NCBI GenBank assembly: GCA_036768485.1 | Contig: JAVLUZ010000565.1 | Coordinates: forward strand, 21,001 to 85,000 | From: Mermis nigrescens | Taxonomy: Eukaryota; Nematoda; Enoplea; Mermithida; Mermithidae | DNA: 64,000 nucleotides | Direction of reading: 5' to 3' | Shown: positions 54,801 through 62,069 of the stretch, in pieces | Numbering within the stretch: the first letter of the stretch is position 1 | How the letters are laid out: each line of letters starts with the position of its first letter | Notes under the pieces: generated by a model | What the model saw: only the letters and a program-made list of their open reading frames with translations | Told to the model about the DNA's origin: nothing | Database searches by the model: none | Made by a program: the position numbers and the translations under genes

Positions 54801-56868
54801 GGTGAAGAGGGAATCATGGGATACTGCGAAGTTAAAACGGTAATTATGCTTGTATACTATGCTCGGGTAATAGACAGTATTCTGACATGGAAAGCTGATT
54901 TTATAATACACAGCGAGCAATAGGGGATGTACTACATACCAGCGGCGGATCTATGATTTTTGTAAGGGGGCGGTACCCCAACTTTTCTTAAACAGTCGAG
55001 AAATTGGTCCGAAAGTTTATCCTTTACTTGCGATTCAGCGTTTTTCTTCCTTTTACATTTTCTACTTTTATTTAAAATCAATGAAGTGCGACGTTTTTTC
55101 ATGAAATTTTAAAATTTTGTATGCGAAAAAAATGATTCAATTTCTTTGAACTCAAAGCCGGCTCAACGTGCCTGAAGATTTGTAGATTTCGGCAGAAGAA
55201 CAATCAAGGGCTTATATAGCTACTCGGTTTCTTGTACTTGTTCACTTATTGCAATCCGTGCAAAATCCCATTGAATCACTTGATGCGAAGCGTCGAAAAT
55301 TTTTAAAATTTGTGCATAAAAATGGAATAAAAGCTTGATAAAATAGCTGTTTTAATGCTGCAAAAAATATGGCTTCCATCCAAGCTGATAAGAAAGTAAA
55401 AAAGTAAATGCAAAATTTGAGAAATTGCGATCAGCACTGGCCGAAAATTATTGCAAATGATTGGAATGCAAAATCGCGACATAATTCACGACCGCCGCAC
55501 TGGAACTACCGCATAATTCACTACCGCCGCATATACAGTTCACTTACCGCCGCAAGCAAGAAATTCGTCTTAGATCAGGGGGATGCAAATGAGAATATAG
55601 GTATAACTTATGCACGGTTCTCGTTCAATTAAACAAAACTTAGTAAAGATTGTTTTTTGGAAATAATAAATGGCCGACAAAGAAACAGACCATATTTGCA
55701 AAGCCGAAGCTTTTTAGATACATATTATCGATAACCGAGTTCAATTAGAGCCTTTGTCAATTGATTGCATATAAAATTTGACATTTATGAGCTGAAAGGG
55801 CACACTTTCTACAATTTTGCAAAGAATCAACAATTCTGAGGGTTGCACAGCCTGCGGGGGGGGTCAGTGTAGCATAGATGTACAGCATAGGAATGGGGGT
55901 CAGGTCCAAAGAAAATTTAGAGAATTCTGGGGAGTCAGGTCAGAAAAAATTTTAAAAAACGCCTTTTTTGGGGCTTAAAAACGATGGGTACACGCCAAAA
56001 ATACTGTGTTTTGACGTTTCACACAATGCCCGCCCTCTCTAGAACAAAAAACAACGATAATGTGAGTTTGTAGCCGAATGTGAGCTAAGAACGCTTAAAA
56101 AGGTATAATTTTTACAATTTAAAAAAAATCGACAGCTCTTGGGGGTCGCGGCCATTTTGCGGGAGAACCCCCTCCCCAGGACACGTATGCAGTAGCACGT
56201 ATGCGGCAGTTGTGCATTTGACCGCATATGCATTCTTTACCGCGCCAACTAGGTTGGACCAATGGGGAGCTGTCGCACCCTTAAATCAGCGGGTTACATG
56301 CACAACCGCCACATAGTTCTCGACCGCCGCATAGTTCACAACCGCCGCATAGTTCATAAATCACTATACACTTGATATGCATATGTGTTCTTGGGGGTTG
56401 ACCCTCCAGAGAACTGACCTCCCCCGCCATATAGCTGCGATCCTCCCAGAATTGTTGATTCTTGGTAAAATTGTAAAAAGTGCGCTTTTTTAGCTCATTT
56501 TTGGCTCAAACGTGCTAAATTTTCAACGCTTGAATGTACAGCTAATAGACAGAGGCCCAAATTCCTGAGAGTTTTACGGAAAATTCAAGAGTTTTTTGAG
56601 AACAAAAGTTTCTATTATGCATATCTAATTTACAAATTCGTACTGCTCTGTTTCTTAGTCGGCCATTTATTATTCCCGAAAACGACTTTTACCAAATTTT
56701 GTTCAATTAAACGAGAACTCTACATAAATTATGTTTTTCACGTATTTGCGCCTGATCTAAGACACATCTTGTCATAATATATGTATATTATATTATAATA
56801 TATATCTTGTTATAAACTCATTTAATTTCGTCCAGGTGTACGTGAAGCTGCCACATAAGAATTCTTGA
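31273..56868 (+). CDS. ALDH1-type aldehyde dehydrogenase (gene span, 11 exons)
   Basis: Eleven exons join to a complete 488-residue protein closely matching the cytosolic, NAD-dependent ALDH1/retinaldehyde dehydrogenase family, which oxidises aldehydes such as retinal to acids; usual length about 500. Visible features: Asn157 in WNFPL (oxyanion hole), the Rossmann turn F-T-G-C-T-E-T-G at 231-238 (Cys where Ser is usual), general base Glu256 in [10 protein letters not shown], catalytic Cys290 in MGQCC, the KEEIFGPV segment in exon 8, and [14 protein letters not shown] and the KLPHKNS end as in vertebrate ALDH1A. Offsets between Asn157, Glu256 and Cys290 equal those of human ALDH1A1. Nine of ten introns are GT-AG with matching phases; intron 1 is not. 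Introns 2 and 9 are 6.3 and 8.7 kb and full of transposons. Substrate (retinal or other) cannot be told from sequence. Confidence 0.9.
31365..31457 (+). CDS. ALDH exon 2
   Basis: Acceptor atttacag, phase 0; [20 protein letters not shown] to EKIADIQ; donor GTATAT. The N-terminal strand pair of the family. Confidence 0.88.
31640..31850 (+). mobile_element. MITE, family M
   Basis: Contains aacagattgcgatgaatgc and the end gtgaaacaaactata; the left end is degraded. In ALDH intron 2. Confidence 0.6.
31905..32345 (+). mobile_element. Two adjacent family B MITE copies
   Basis: First copy 31905-32095 (CATAGATGCACAGC to TGCCTGTCTG). A second, truncated copy follows from about 32140 to 32345, beginning within tgatgcactaaggccgat. 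Confidence 0.65.
32353..32452. repeat. Short GC-rich tandem repeat
   Basis: About seven diverged ~15-bp units with the word gcgccaaa(a/g)tg or gcgccataacg (e.g. ctgcgccaaaatgtccttg). Stands out from AT-rich surroundings. Confidence 0.7.
32474..33069. mobile_element. Fold-back element G, copy 1
   Basis: Ends ctagcaaagaaaaatgctcc and its reverse complement. Arms of about 180 bp (32474-32653 and 32887-33069), loop about 230 bp containing tttcctactgcttttaacca. Same family as 47840-48602. Confidence 0.85.
33290..36855 (+). repeat. Dispersed complex repeat H, copy 1 (interrupted)
   Basis: Starts with ~255-275-bp tandem units, each with agtgtaaactttaca and gtgtaaacaaacgcgcc (33290-33835, 35040-35890), and continues with a ~960-bp tail (35890-36855) ending cgcgctaacgcgctacc. 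Tail and last units match 49796-51707 at high identity in the same orientation. Open frames inside are not convincing. Superfamily unknown. Confidence 0.8.
33836..35042. other. ~1.2-kb insertion within repeat H
   Basis: Splits one tandem unit (gtgtaaag | aggatt) and is absent from the second H copy. Less AT-rich than its surroundings, with no long open frame. It could be a retroelement remnant; nothing in it was identified. Confidence 0.55.
36862..37101. repeat. 25-bp direct repeats with GCT microsatellite between
   Basis: gtgcttctgttctcgttaac plus aataa occurs at 36862-36886 and 37077-37101. A (TGC)n tract is at 36890-36906. The interval is the sort of structure left by an insertion, but ends were not defined. 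Confidence 0.6.
37213..37467 (-). mobile_element. hAT-like MITE, family A, perfect 8-bp target duplication
   Basis: 255 bp from CACACCTGAGCGTGG to GCCCACATATG, flanked by gctacgac on both sides (37205-37212 and 37468-37475). Reverse orientation to the 16680 copy, with the same internal blocks. Confidence 0.88.
37776..37928 (+). CDS. ALDH exon 3
   Basis: Acceptor taaaag, phase 0; [20 protein letters not shown], then [12 protein letters not shown] to RDREIFA; donor GTGAGC. 51 residues. Confidence 0.92.
38092..38484 (+). mobile_element. hAT-like MITE, family C
   Basis: Starts CATACGTGAACAATATG, ends AGAACACGTATA, flanked by ctaataac and ctaataaa (7 of 8). Lies in ALDH intron 3. Confidence 0.8.
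39375..39563 (+). CDS. ALDH exon 4
   Basis: Acceptor tttaag, phase 0; [20 protein letters not shown] to [12 protein letters not shown]; donor GTGAGT. It ends just before the conserved WNFPL. Confidence 0.92.
39699..39827. repeat. (AAT)n microsatellite
   Basis: About 129 bp of ATA/AAT triplets with a few interruptions, directly before a family B MITE. Confidence 0.95.
39844..40086 (+). mobile_element. hAT-like MITE, family B
   Basis: Begins CATAGATGCATATC, ends GTGCATGTCAG, flanked by gtcacgac and gtcacgat (7 of 8). In ALDH intron 4. Confidence 0.85.
40267..40395 (+). CDS. ALDH exon 5
   Basis: Acceptor ttctag, phase 0; [20 protein letters not shown] then [15 protein letters not shown] to SLVLE; donor GTAATG. 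Carries oxyanion-hole Asn157 and the cofactor-binding K-P-A-E. Confidence 0.93.
40396..42176 (+). other. ALDH intron 5
   Basis: 1.8 kb, AT-rich. One copy of the recurring word gcgcgaagcgctgaaaattt (about 41332). No other repeat or coding signal recognised; open frames here look spurious. Confidence 0.5.
42177..42393 (+). CDS. ALDH exon 6
   Basis: Acceptor caaag, phase 0; [20 protein letters not shown] to [18 protein letters not shown]; donor GTAAGT, phase 1. Contains the Rossmann glycine turn and general base Glu256. Confidence 0.93.
42394..43571 (+). other. ALDH intron 6
   Basis: 1.2 kb, AT-rich, nothing recognised. Confidence 0.5.
43572..43756 (+). CDS. ALDH exon 7
   Basis: Acceptor ttttcag, phase 1; [20 protein letters not shown], with nucleophile Cys290 the second of the pair, to TTESGPQ; donor GTATAA, phase 0. 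Confidence 0.93.
44125..44398 (+). mobile_element. MITE, family B (diverged)
   Basis: Family B blocks tgggccaaaaggtctc, tgtggtcaattgcaagc and tttcattctggcggtc, ending ctcacgtgcatgaatgg. Target duplication not clear. In ALDH intron 7. Confidence 0.6.
44679..44891 (+). CDS. ALDH exon 8
   Basis: Acceptor gcctcag, phase 0; [20 protein letters not shown] to [20 protein letters not shown]; donor GTACTC, phase 0. Confidence 0.93.
44892..45848 (+). other. ALDH intron 8
   Basis: 957 bp, AT-rich. A short GC-rich scrap at 45680-45760 (gtgggcttggggtggttg) resembles MITE ends. Nothing else recognised. Confidence 0.45.
45849..45958 (+). CDS. ALDH exon 9
   Basis: Acceptor actttag, phase 0; [20 protein letters not shown] to RCGTVW; donor GTAGGT splits the Trp codon, phase 2. 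Confidence 0.92.
46621..46664. repeat. (TTA)n microsatellite
   Basis: Short imperfect TTA/TAT tract. Confidence 0.85.
47840..48602. mobile_element. Fold-back element G, copy 2
   Basis: Ends ctagcaaagaaaaatgctcc and its reverse complement; arms of about 170 bp. A possible 4-bp duplication taca flanks it (47836-47839, 48603-48606). The loop carries the copy-1 loop sequence in the opposite orientation (tcctactgttttgaacca on the minus strand), plus extra sequence. Confidence 0.82.
48906..48993. repeat. Palindromic short tandem repeat
   Basis: Units caattttcaaattgaaaatt repeat about three times. Each unit is itself self-complementary, so the tract can extrude hairpins. Confidence 0.8.
49380..51707 (+). 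repeat. Dispersed complex repeat H, copy 2
   Basis: Tandem units (agtgtaaactt...tgtaaacaaacgcgc, more diverged before 49796), then the unique tail ending cgcgctaacgcgctacc. It lacks the 1.2-kb insertion of copy 1 but has about 105 bp (near 51176-51285) that copy 1 lacks. Confidence 0.8.
52312..54489. mobile_element. 2.2-kb non-autonomous hAT-like element
   Basis: Begins TAGGGATGGGCCGGATCC and ends GGACCCGGTCCATCCTA, an imperfect terminal inverted repeat, flanked by a perfect 8-bp duplication ctgattac (52304-52311, 54490-54497). Subterminal zones hold many ggatccgggtccggatc words. The centre carries three ~240-300-bp tandem units with gggtactataatatggtac. No transposase frame seen, so it needs a helper. 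Sits in ALDH intron 9. Confidence 0.88.
52615..53540. repeat. Tandem units inside the hAT-like element
   Basis: Three diverged units beginning near 52619, 52853 and 53157, each with tactataatatggtac (or atag), ctaatttctgg and a gcgcgaagcgccaaaaaatt or similar phrase. Confidence 0.75.
54660..54734 (+). CDS. ALDH exon 10
   Basis: Acceptor tgacag, phase 2; (W)[18 protein letters not shown] to SGIGREL; donor GTGCGT, phase 2. Confidence 0.92.
54800..54839 (+). CDS. ALDH exon 11a (40 nt)
   Basis: A 40-nt exon after a 65-nt intron; acceptor tttttag, phase 2; [13 protein letters not shown]; donor GTAATT, phase 0. Confidence 0.9.
54840..56835 (+). other. ALDH last intron
   Basis: Holds a GGCGGATC-family end (about 54950-54985), an unusual ttcac(gac/tac)cgccgca tandem (55490-55560, 56310-56360), a family C MITE (55873-56189), and AT-rich sequence ending in a tatatta tract. 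Confidence 0.5.
55873..56189 (+). mobile_element. MITE, family C
   Basis: CATAGATGTACAGC start and ACACGTATG end; body blocks ggcttaaaaacgatggg, gccctctctagaac, ggggtcgcggccattttg. Flanks cagtgtag and cagtagca match partly. Confidence 0.65.
56836..56868 (+). CDS. ALDH terminal exon
   Basis: Acceptor gtccag; [10 protein letters not shown] then TGA at 56866-56868. It matches the K-x-P-x-K-N-S end of ALDH1A proteins, which fixes a very small last exon. Confidence 0.88.
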   Translation: MYVKLPHKNS

Positions 56869-57772
56869 AACAATGGGTTATTCAGCACGTCTAATTCAAG
56901 GATATATATATAAGTTGATTTTTGTTCCGACTCAAAAATTATATATGTTTGAAATTATTATTCATGCTATTGTATTCTGAAGTAAAAGAATTTAAGGCAT
57001 TGCAAAGGGCAAAGTTGTTAGATCTATGATTTGTGTTATTGAAAATTTGAGAATTTTTAAATTAAAAATATTTTTAAAAAATTCTGAAAAAACAGTTAAA
57101 AATAGTCTTTAGAAATCCGTTCTTCGCCTTTCCACTTGCATTTTTTGTTAAAATTTTAAAAATTTTTGAACTTGAAATTTTTTGAAGATACAATGACAGT
57201 TGTAAAACTACATTATGGTACAAAATAGAGCTTTTAGATCGCGGAGAACGATACTAAACGTAAAAAATGAGTAGGCACTGGAAAAAAAAGAAAAATTATG
57301 AAAGTTGATGAAGGGTATAAATTATTAGTAAATGTATAAAAATTAAGTATTCCCGATTCTGGACACTGGAGAACGCTATATTTGAATGGCCCCTGGATAG
57401 AGCACATTTAAAACGTATGTATCTGTCAAAAAAAGTGGATTGATTTCCTTGAAATTTGCGACTATTCAGGATTGATTTCTGCTACATTTTTTCAAGTACC
57501 CTTTACCTATAACAAATAGTGCAAGTTCTCTGTTAACATTCTGATTTCCCAAGATATGAAAAAACTGCCCGCTTTTTTGCATACGGCTATGGTTTCCAGG
57601 GCAACAGACCCGAAATTCGAATTGGATGACGCAATATGTATGTAGCGCCCTTGCATTGAAGAAAACAAACTGGTCAGCTATATGCACACGAAGAACGTTT
57701 TATCTCAACGTTGGAAGCTCAATGTTTCGTTTTTACGTTCTGCTTCGCCCCAAAATTTATTGAAATTCGGAG
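56869..57772. other. Spacer between ALDH and PACRG
   Basis: 904 bp, AT-rich, ALDH 3' UTR and PACRG promoter by position. No AATAAA or TATA box singled out; no repeat recognised. Confidence 0.5.
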
Positions 57773-57898
57773 ATGGACAAACGGAAAGGAGCTACAAGAG
57801 ACGCATCAAAGCTGTGCGACGAAGCTCTGCAATTTAGGAAGGCATACGATTTTGACGAATTGCCCGCTCGACTCAGCCATAGTGGTTCAAAACTTAAA
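57773..57898 (+). CDS. PACRG: PACRG exon 1
   Basis: ATG with an in-frame TGA four codons upstream; MDKRKGATRDASKLCDEALQ to SHSGSKLK. Donor GTGCGT at 57899. The intron runs almost at once into a truncated family A MITE. Confidence 0.78.
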
Positions 57899-58971
57899 GT
57901 GCGTGCATTTTTGTTTTTTAACAATTTTTGATGTCCTCGATGAGAAACGTCGACAAACTGTGTTTTTGCCCATACTATAAAATTTTTTGGCATTTTTTAA
58001 ACTTTAAAACTTTCGGACCTTGCAGAACCCCATGACTCAGGAGCTTCCCATGTATACTGGTCCGTATCCGATGGTTGGGGCATACATGGGCAGAAAGTCT
58101 GGCTGGGTTAAATCGCCCAAAATGTTACTAAAAATAGAATTATTGGGTCTAAAGTAGGTACTTTGTTAGGGTTTTTCAACTTTCACGGGTGCGAATCTCT
58201 TCTCAAATCCCCCCCCACGTCGACGTGTGGAGAGGGTTGCCTCCCCCAGAATGAAAAATATTTCTAAATTCTCATAGACATTCCCAAAATTAAAAAGAAA
58301 AATTATTGAAGTGTGTCTAAAAGACCGCCATAAGAGGTTTAAGGGTAGGTACCTTTTGAGCTAAAAAACGCAAAATTTGGTGCTTATTCTTCACTTAAAT
58401 TTGAGTGCGAAGCACAAACATTAAAATGTGAAGACAACTTTTGTAATTGTTTGTCGATGAATAATGAAAAATCAGTATAGTTTCAAGGGTAGATTTGTTT
58501 TATATGAATACGAAACGCAGTGAAAATTTTTGGATTTCTTTATCCACAATAGTATAGAGCAGACATGTACGTGGGAAGTTTGAGGGTCCTAGACCCCAGA
58601 ATGGAAAAATGGGAAATTTTGTGGGGAAAATAAGGCAAAATGAAGGCAAAAAATCGATGAAAATTGAAAATTTTCTTTAAGGTGATTGAAATTGACCAGA
58701 AACTGTGTAGTAACGTATTTTTAACGCTATTTCAGCGCATAAGTATATCTGTTTTTAGATCATTTTGGCCAAGAAAAAGCTCGATTTCTGCTCCCTCAGA
58801 TCAGCCATGCTGTGCACCATGGTACAGAGCTCGCTGAGATATGCTCAAAAATATTTTTGCCTCTCTCCTAATGGTTCTCGAGACCTTAAAAGTTTTGGCC
58901 ACTCCTCCGAAATAAAGTTCCGGATATGGGCCTGCATGCATTTTGGAATGAAGGTGAATGTGCGGGCGTGT

Positions 58972-59020
<49 letters not shown>

Positions 59021-60579
59021 GCACGCAAAACCAAGTGATCGGCCTATCGAAAAGCTCAGACTGTATGAATGACTTGACTTTGACTACATGAGAATTAAGA
59101 AAACGGCCTGTAATAGCAGAAAAATTGTCTTGCCACTTTGTATATTTATGCCCGGCTTCCTTCAAAAATAACGATTTGTACACATATGCGATATTAGGAT
59201 TCAAATTCATAAATCGGCAGAAAATATCAATGCCAAATAAAAGAGAATTTGAAGGAGAACGTGAGATTTTTTGTCAGATTCTTTTGCATGAGAATTTCAA
59301 GCTAAATGAGGCTCGAAAATTGTGCAGTGTGCTCGACTAGAACAGGCGGACATTAATATATCTGTCTCTTTCTTGCACATTTGTTGAGGCCTTTCATCAA
59401 GATGTTTTGGCCTTTCATAAGTCCACCGAATTCGAAAAATGCGCTTTTTACGAGCTATCCCGGCGAATTTCGCGAGATATAGAGAAATTTATGTTGGGTC
59501 CGCCCCCCTTTGGCCCCATCCTGGATACGGGCCCAGTTGAAGGTAAACAGTAAAATCATTTGTCGACGTAAAATATACTTCAGACGGAGTCACCTCAAAC
59601 TGTTTCAATGTACGATTCGATTTTCAATTCCTATGGACTGATTTTATTACATTTGTCTGAAAATTTTGTTTTTCATCTCGAGGGCTGCAGGCAGTCTGTT
59701 CCCTATATGCGAGTCCGATAACAAAGGGGCAGAGTTGTTGCCTAAAACTATTCTAAGAATTCTCGATTAAAGTTGCCTCCTTTATGTTGTACTTAATTAT
59801 ATCGATTACACCCAACACAACTGTACAGTGATAGTTTCTGTCATGTCAATGCGTTATTCCGAAGCTGAGTGATTTTATTCCGCTTACATGTAGGTCTGCG
59901 AGAAGCTAAGTGAAGCATGTCTGGATTTATAGAACACGATGCTTCTAAAATTGAAGCGTTTGAAAAAATGAAAGGCAGTTACGGGTTAATCATTTTATTG
60001 TACAATAGTTTATTTTTGCTAAAGTCTTTTAGATACTGTACATAGCATACCTACTTATGAAAATCAATTTTTAAAATCACGTGGAAGCAACCGCTGATTC
60101 ATCTTGATTACAAGCGATGGTTCCCATTGTTCATTGCTGGTCTTACGACCTCGACACATCCGTACAAAGTACTTGCTCATCAAGGCTCTTTTGAAATGGT
60201 AGACGGCGCTTGCCAGGAAGAAAAAAGAGCCGATTTTTTGTCCGCCCTACCGTACGCGGTTCCGGCGCTGCGTTTAGTCCTCAGATCGAACAGCGTAGAT
60301 CAATTCGCGGTTGGAGTAAAAATTTTGGAAAAAATTGCTCAAGAAATTCCGGGCGGCGGCTTAGCAATTGTTCCATACTACCGACAGCTTTTGCCACCAT
60401 TCCTGAAATGGAAAAATCATAACTTGAACATCGGCGATTCGGTGGACTATGGCAGGTCAACCGAAGGCAGCGTAGCCGAATTGGTAGAGCATGCCCTGGC
60501 CGTTTTTGATCGATTTGGCGGACCTAATGCATTTATTAACATTCAGTATATTATACCGACTTACGTGCGGTGCTCATAG
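57773..60579 (+). CDS. PACRG: PACRG, parkin co-regulated gene protein (gene span, 2 exons)
   Basis: Two exons give a 209-residue protein aligning along its length with PACRG (human 257-296 residues; the extra part is N-terminal). PACRG is an inner-junction protein of ciliary and flagellar doublet microtubules, built of HEAT-like helices. Matches: FRKAYDFDELPARLSH (human FRKFYERGDFPIALEH), ITWK....LDY (IAWK....LDY), ALVPYYRQ as AIVPYYRQ, N..NIGDSVDY, ENIGDLI as GSVAELV, and AFINIQYIIPTY (NAFINIKY.VPTY). The intron between exons starts GTGCGT but has no AG acceptor; an in-frame TGA lies 18 nt upstream of the first conserved codon. Presence implies ciliated cells or sperm in the organism. Confidence 0.85.
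57903..58045 (-). mobile_element. Truncated MITE, family A
   Basis: Reverse-orientation family A blocks (atttttgatgtcctcgatga, gagaaacgtcgacaaac, gaccttgcagaaccccatg), ending gcttcccatgtatac. The other half is missing, so the break lies at the exon border. Confidence 0.6.
58560..58821 (-). mobile_element. hAT-like MITE, family B, reverse
   Basis: CAGACATGTACGTGGG to TGCTGTGCACCATG, flanked by gtatagag and gtacagag (7 of 8). Confidence 0.85.
58974..59019. repeat. (TG)n microsatellite
   Basis: About 46 bp of uninterrupted TG dinucleotides. Confidence 0.97.
60076..60579 (+). CDS. PACRG: PACRG exon 2
   Basis: ITWKQPLIHLDYKRWFPLF to IQYIIPTYVRCS then TAG. The start is set by alignment to human IAWK; no AG is found between the TGA at 60058-60060 and this point. 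The first ATG inside (60196) is in the middle of the domain and cannot be the true start. Confidence 0.85.
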   Translation: MTWKQPLIHLDYKRWFPLFIAGLTTSTHPYKVLAHQGSFEMVDGACQEEKRADFLSALPYAVPALRLVLRSNSVDQFAVGVKILEKIAQEIPGGGLAIVPYYRQLLPPFLKWKNHNLNIGDSVDYGRSTEGSVAELVEHALAVFDRFGGPNAFINIQYIIPTYVRCS

Positions 60580-61788
60580 AAATCAAATGAAAAAAATTCA
60601 TTTTATGGCGTGAAAAATGCTTGCTTGTATGTTTTACAAAGTTTATCGAGTTAAGATTTTGCTTCAATTCACTAAATAATGGCTTGAGATTTCGCATGAT
60701 TCTGTATCATTCAATTCTTTCTCTGCGGCCTCTTTTACAATAATTAACAGCTATATTTTTTGAGCCTTCTAGAGAATTTTACTATTTTACTTTAATGGCA
60801 TTGAGCTGATTGATCCACACGAGAGAAATAACGCAAACTTATCTGTGAAACAGGCTAAATTGCAAACGCAAGAGAAATGTGCGCAAATTTTCGCCTGCAC
60901 TTAATGACGATTTTGATTCGAAGTAAAACAAATCCCAAAAATTCAAAAGCCACGAGTTGCATATCAAAAGAAAAGGGACGTCTGGAATGAAGGCGGAAGC
61001 GCTCTAATAAAATAATAAAATGTTTCTTTTTCTTATTCCCATTGAACAAAAAACCATTTCGAATTCGACCACTCAATTCCAAGGACTGGAAGTGGCAAGC
61101 CCTACATTCTTAGCAAAGTATTGCACCATTACCATTTAATGCATGTATGCCACCTTTTCCACCGGAGCAGGTATCTAGCCAGGGTCTGACGTAAAAGTTA
61201 ACTAAGGTTAGAGGAAATATAAACCGATAGGAATAAAAGTCATAAATTAATGTAAAATTATGATTTTGAGCGTTTATACGTGAATAAAGAGACCATCCCT
61301 GCAAGAGCGCAAACCCAACACAAATTTGCTGGATAATGTCGCAAATAATTGAAAAACTCGATATCAACCAATAAGTGTTAAATAAATTCTGTCGAAAAAG
61401 CTTACACATACATACATGTACCTATTACTCATATGCGTTGAAGAAGAGGAGTTTGGAGCAGACTCCCAGAGAATGTAAAAATGAGAAATTTTCCGAAAAT
61501 GGGGCAAAATGAAGGTCAAAAATATAAAAATCAATTACGCAAAAATGCTTGAAATTTAACAACGTTATTTAGTTAAACATTTATGCCAAATTTCGGGACC
61601 ATTTCGGTTCAAAACAGTTCTCTGTCTGATTCCCAGACCAGTCATGCTGTTATTCATGAAACGCTAATTTGAGTGAATTATGTAACATGCAAGACCTATT
61701 TTAGCAATTATTCCTTTTACAGAAATACAGATTAATCACAGAAAGTTTATGAGTTTAACTTTTTTCTCAAGTTTATGTACTACGTATA

Positions 61789-62014
61789 CATAGGTGGGCG
61801 GCACCAAAATTCTGGGGGGTTGCAAGATTTTTCAAAGGTCAAAAAATGGCCTTAAAAATGGTGGTATGGCGAAAAAACACAATTTTTCAATGTTTCACAT
61901 CGAGCACTATCCATTAACATCATAGAATTGCGAAAAAAACCAACAAATTTCAAAAATTGAATTCTGAGGGGGTATTTTGGTTTCCGGGGGTGCATACCCC
62001 CACGCCCAGATATG
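61789..62014 (+). mobile_element. hAT-like MITE, family A
   Basis: CATAGGTGGGCGG to CGCCCAGATATG with the full family A body. Flanks tacgtata and cttgtata match at 5 of 8 positions. Lies just beyond the PTP polyadenylation signal. Confidence 0.8.
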
Positions 62015-62053
62015 CTTGTATATGAATGCAAGCCGAACTAAATTAAAAATTAA

Positions 62054-62059
62054 TTTATT
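62054..62059 (-). terminator. Candidate polyadenylation signal of the PTP gene
   Basis: AATAAA on the minus strand, 10 nt after the PTP stop codon. This would give a very short 3' UTR. Confidence 0.45.
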
Positions 62060-62069
62060 TGTTCAACTT

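Larger units (their letters stand above)
57899..60075 (+). other. PACRG intron 1 (non-canonical 3' end), repeat content
   Basis: 2,177 bp bounded by ttaaa at both sides (57894-57898, 60071-60075). It holds a truncated family A MITE (57903-58045), a family B MITE (58560-58821), a (TG)n tract (58974-59019) and a repeat-I fragment (59380-59530). Confidence 0.6.
60580..62069. other. Spacer between convergent PACRG and PTP genes
   Basis: Holds a diverged family B MITE in reverse (about 61427-61658) and a family A MITE (61789-62014). A family M end fragment is near 60829-60850. No gene recognised. Confidence 0.55.

Noticed and set aside
58845..59210. Open frame with a long Thr-His run
   Set aside because: Translation of the (TG)n microsatellite.
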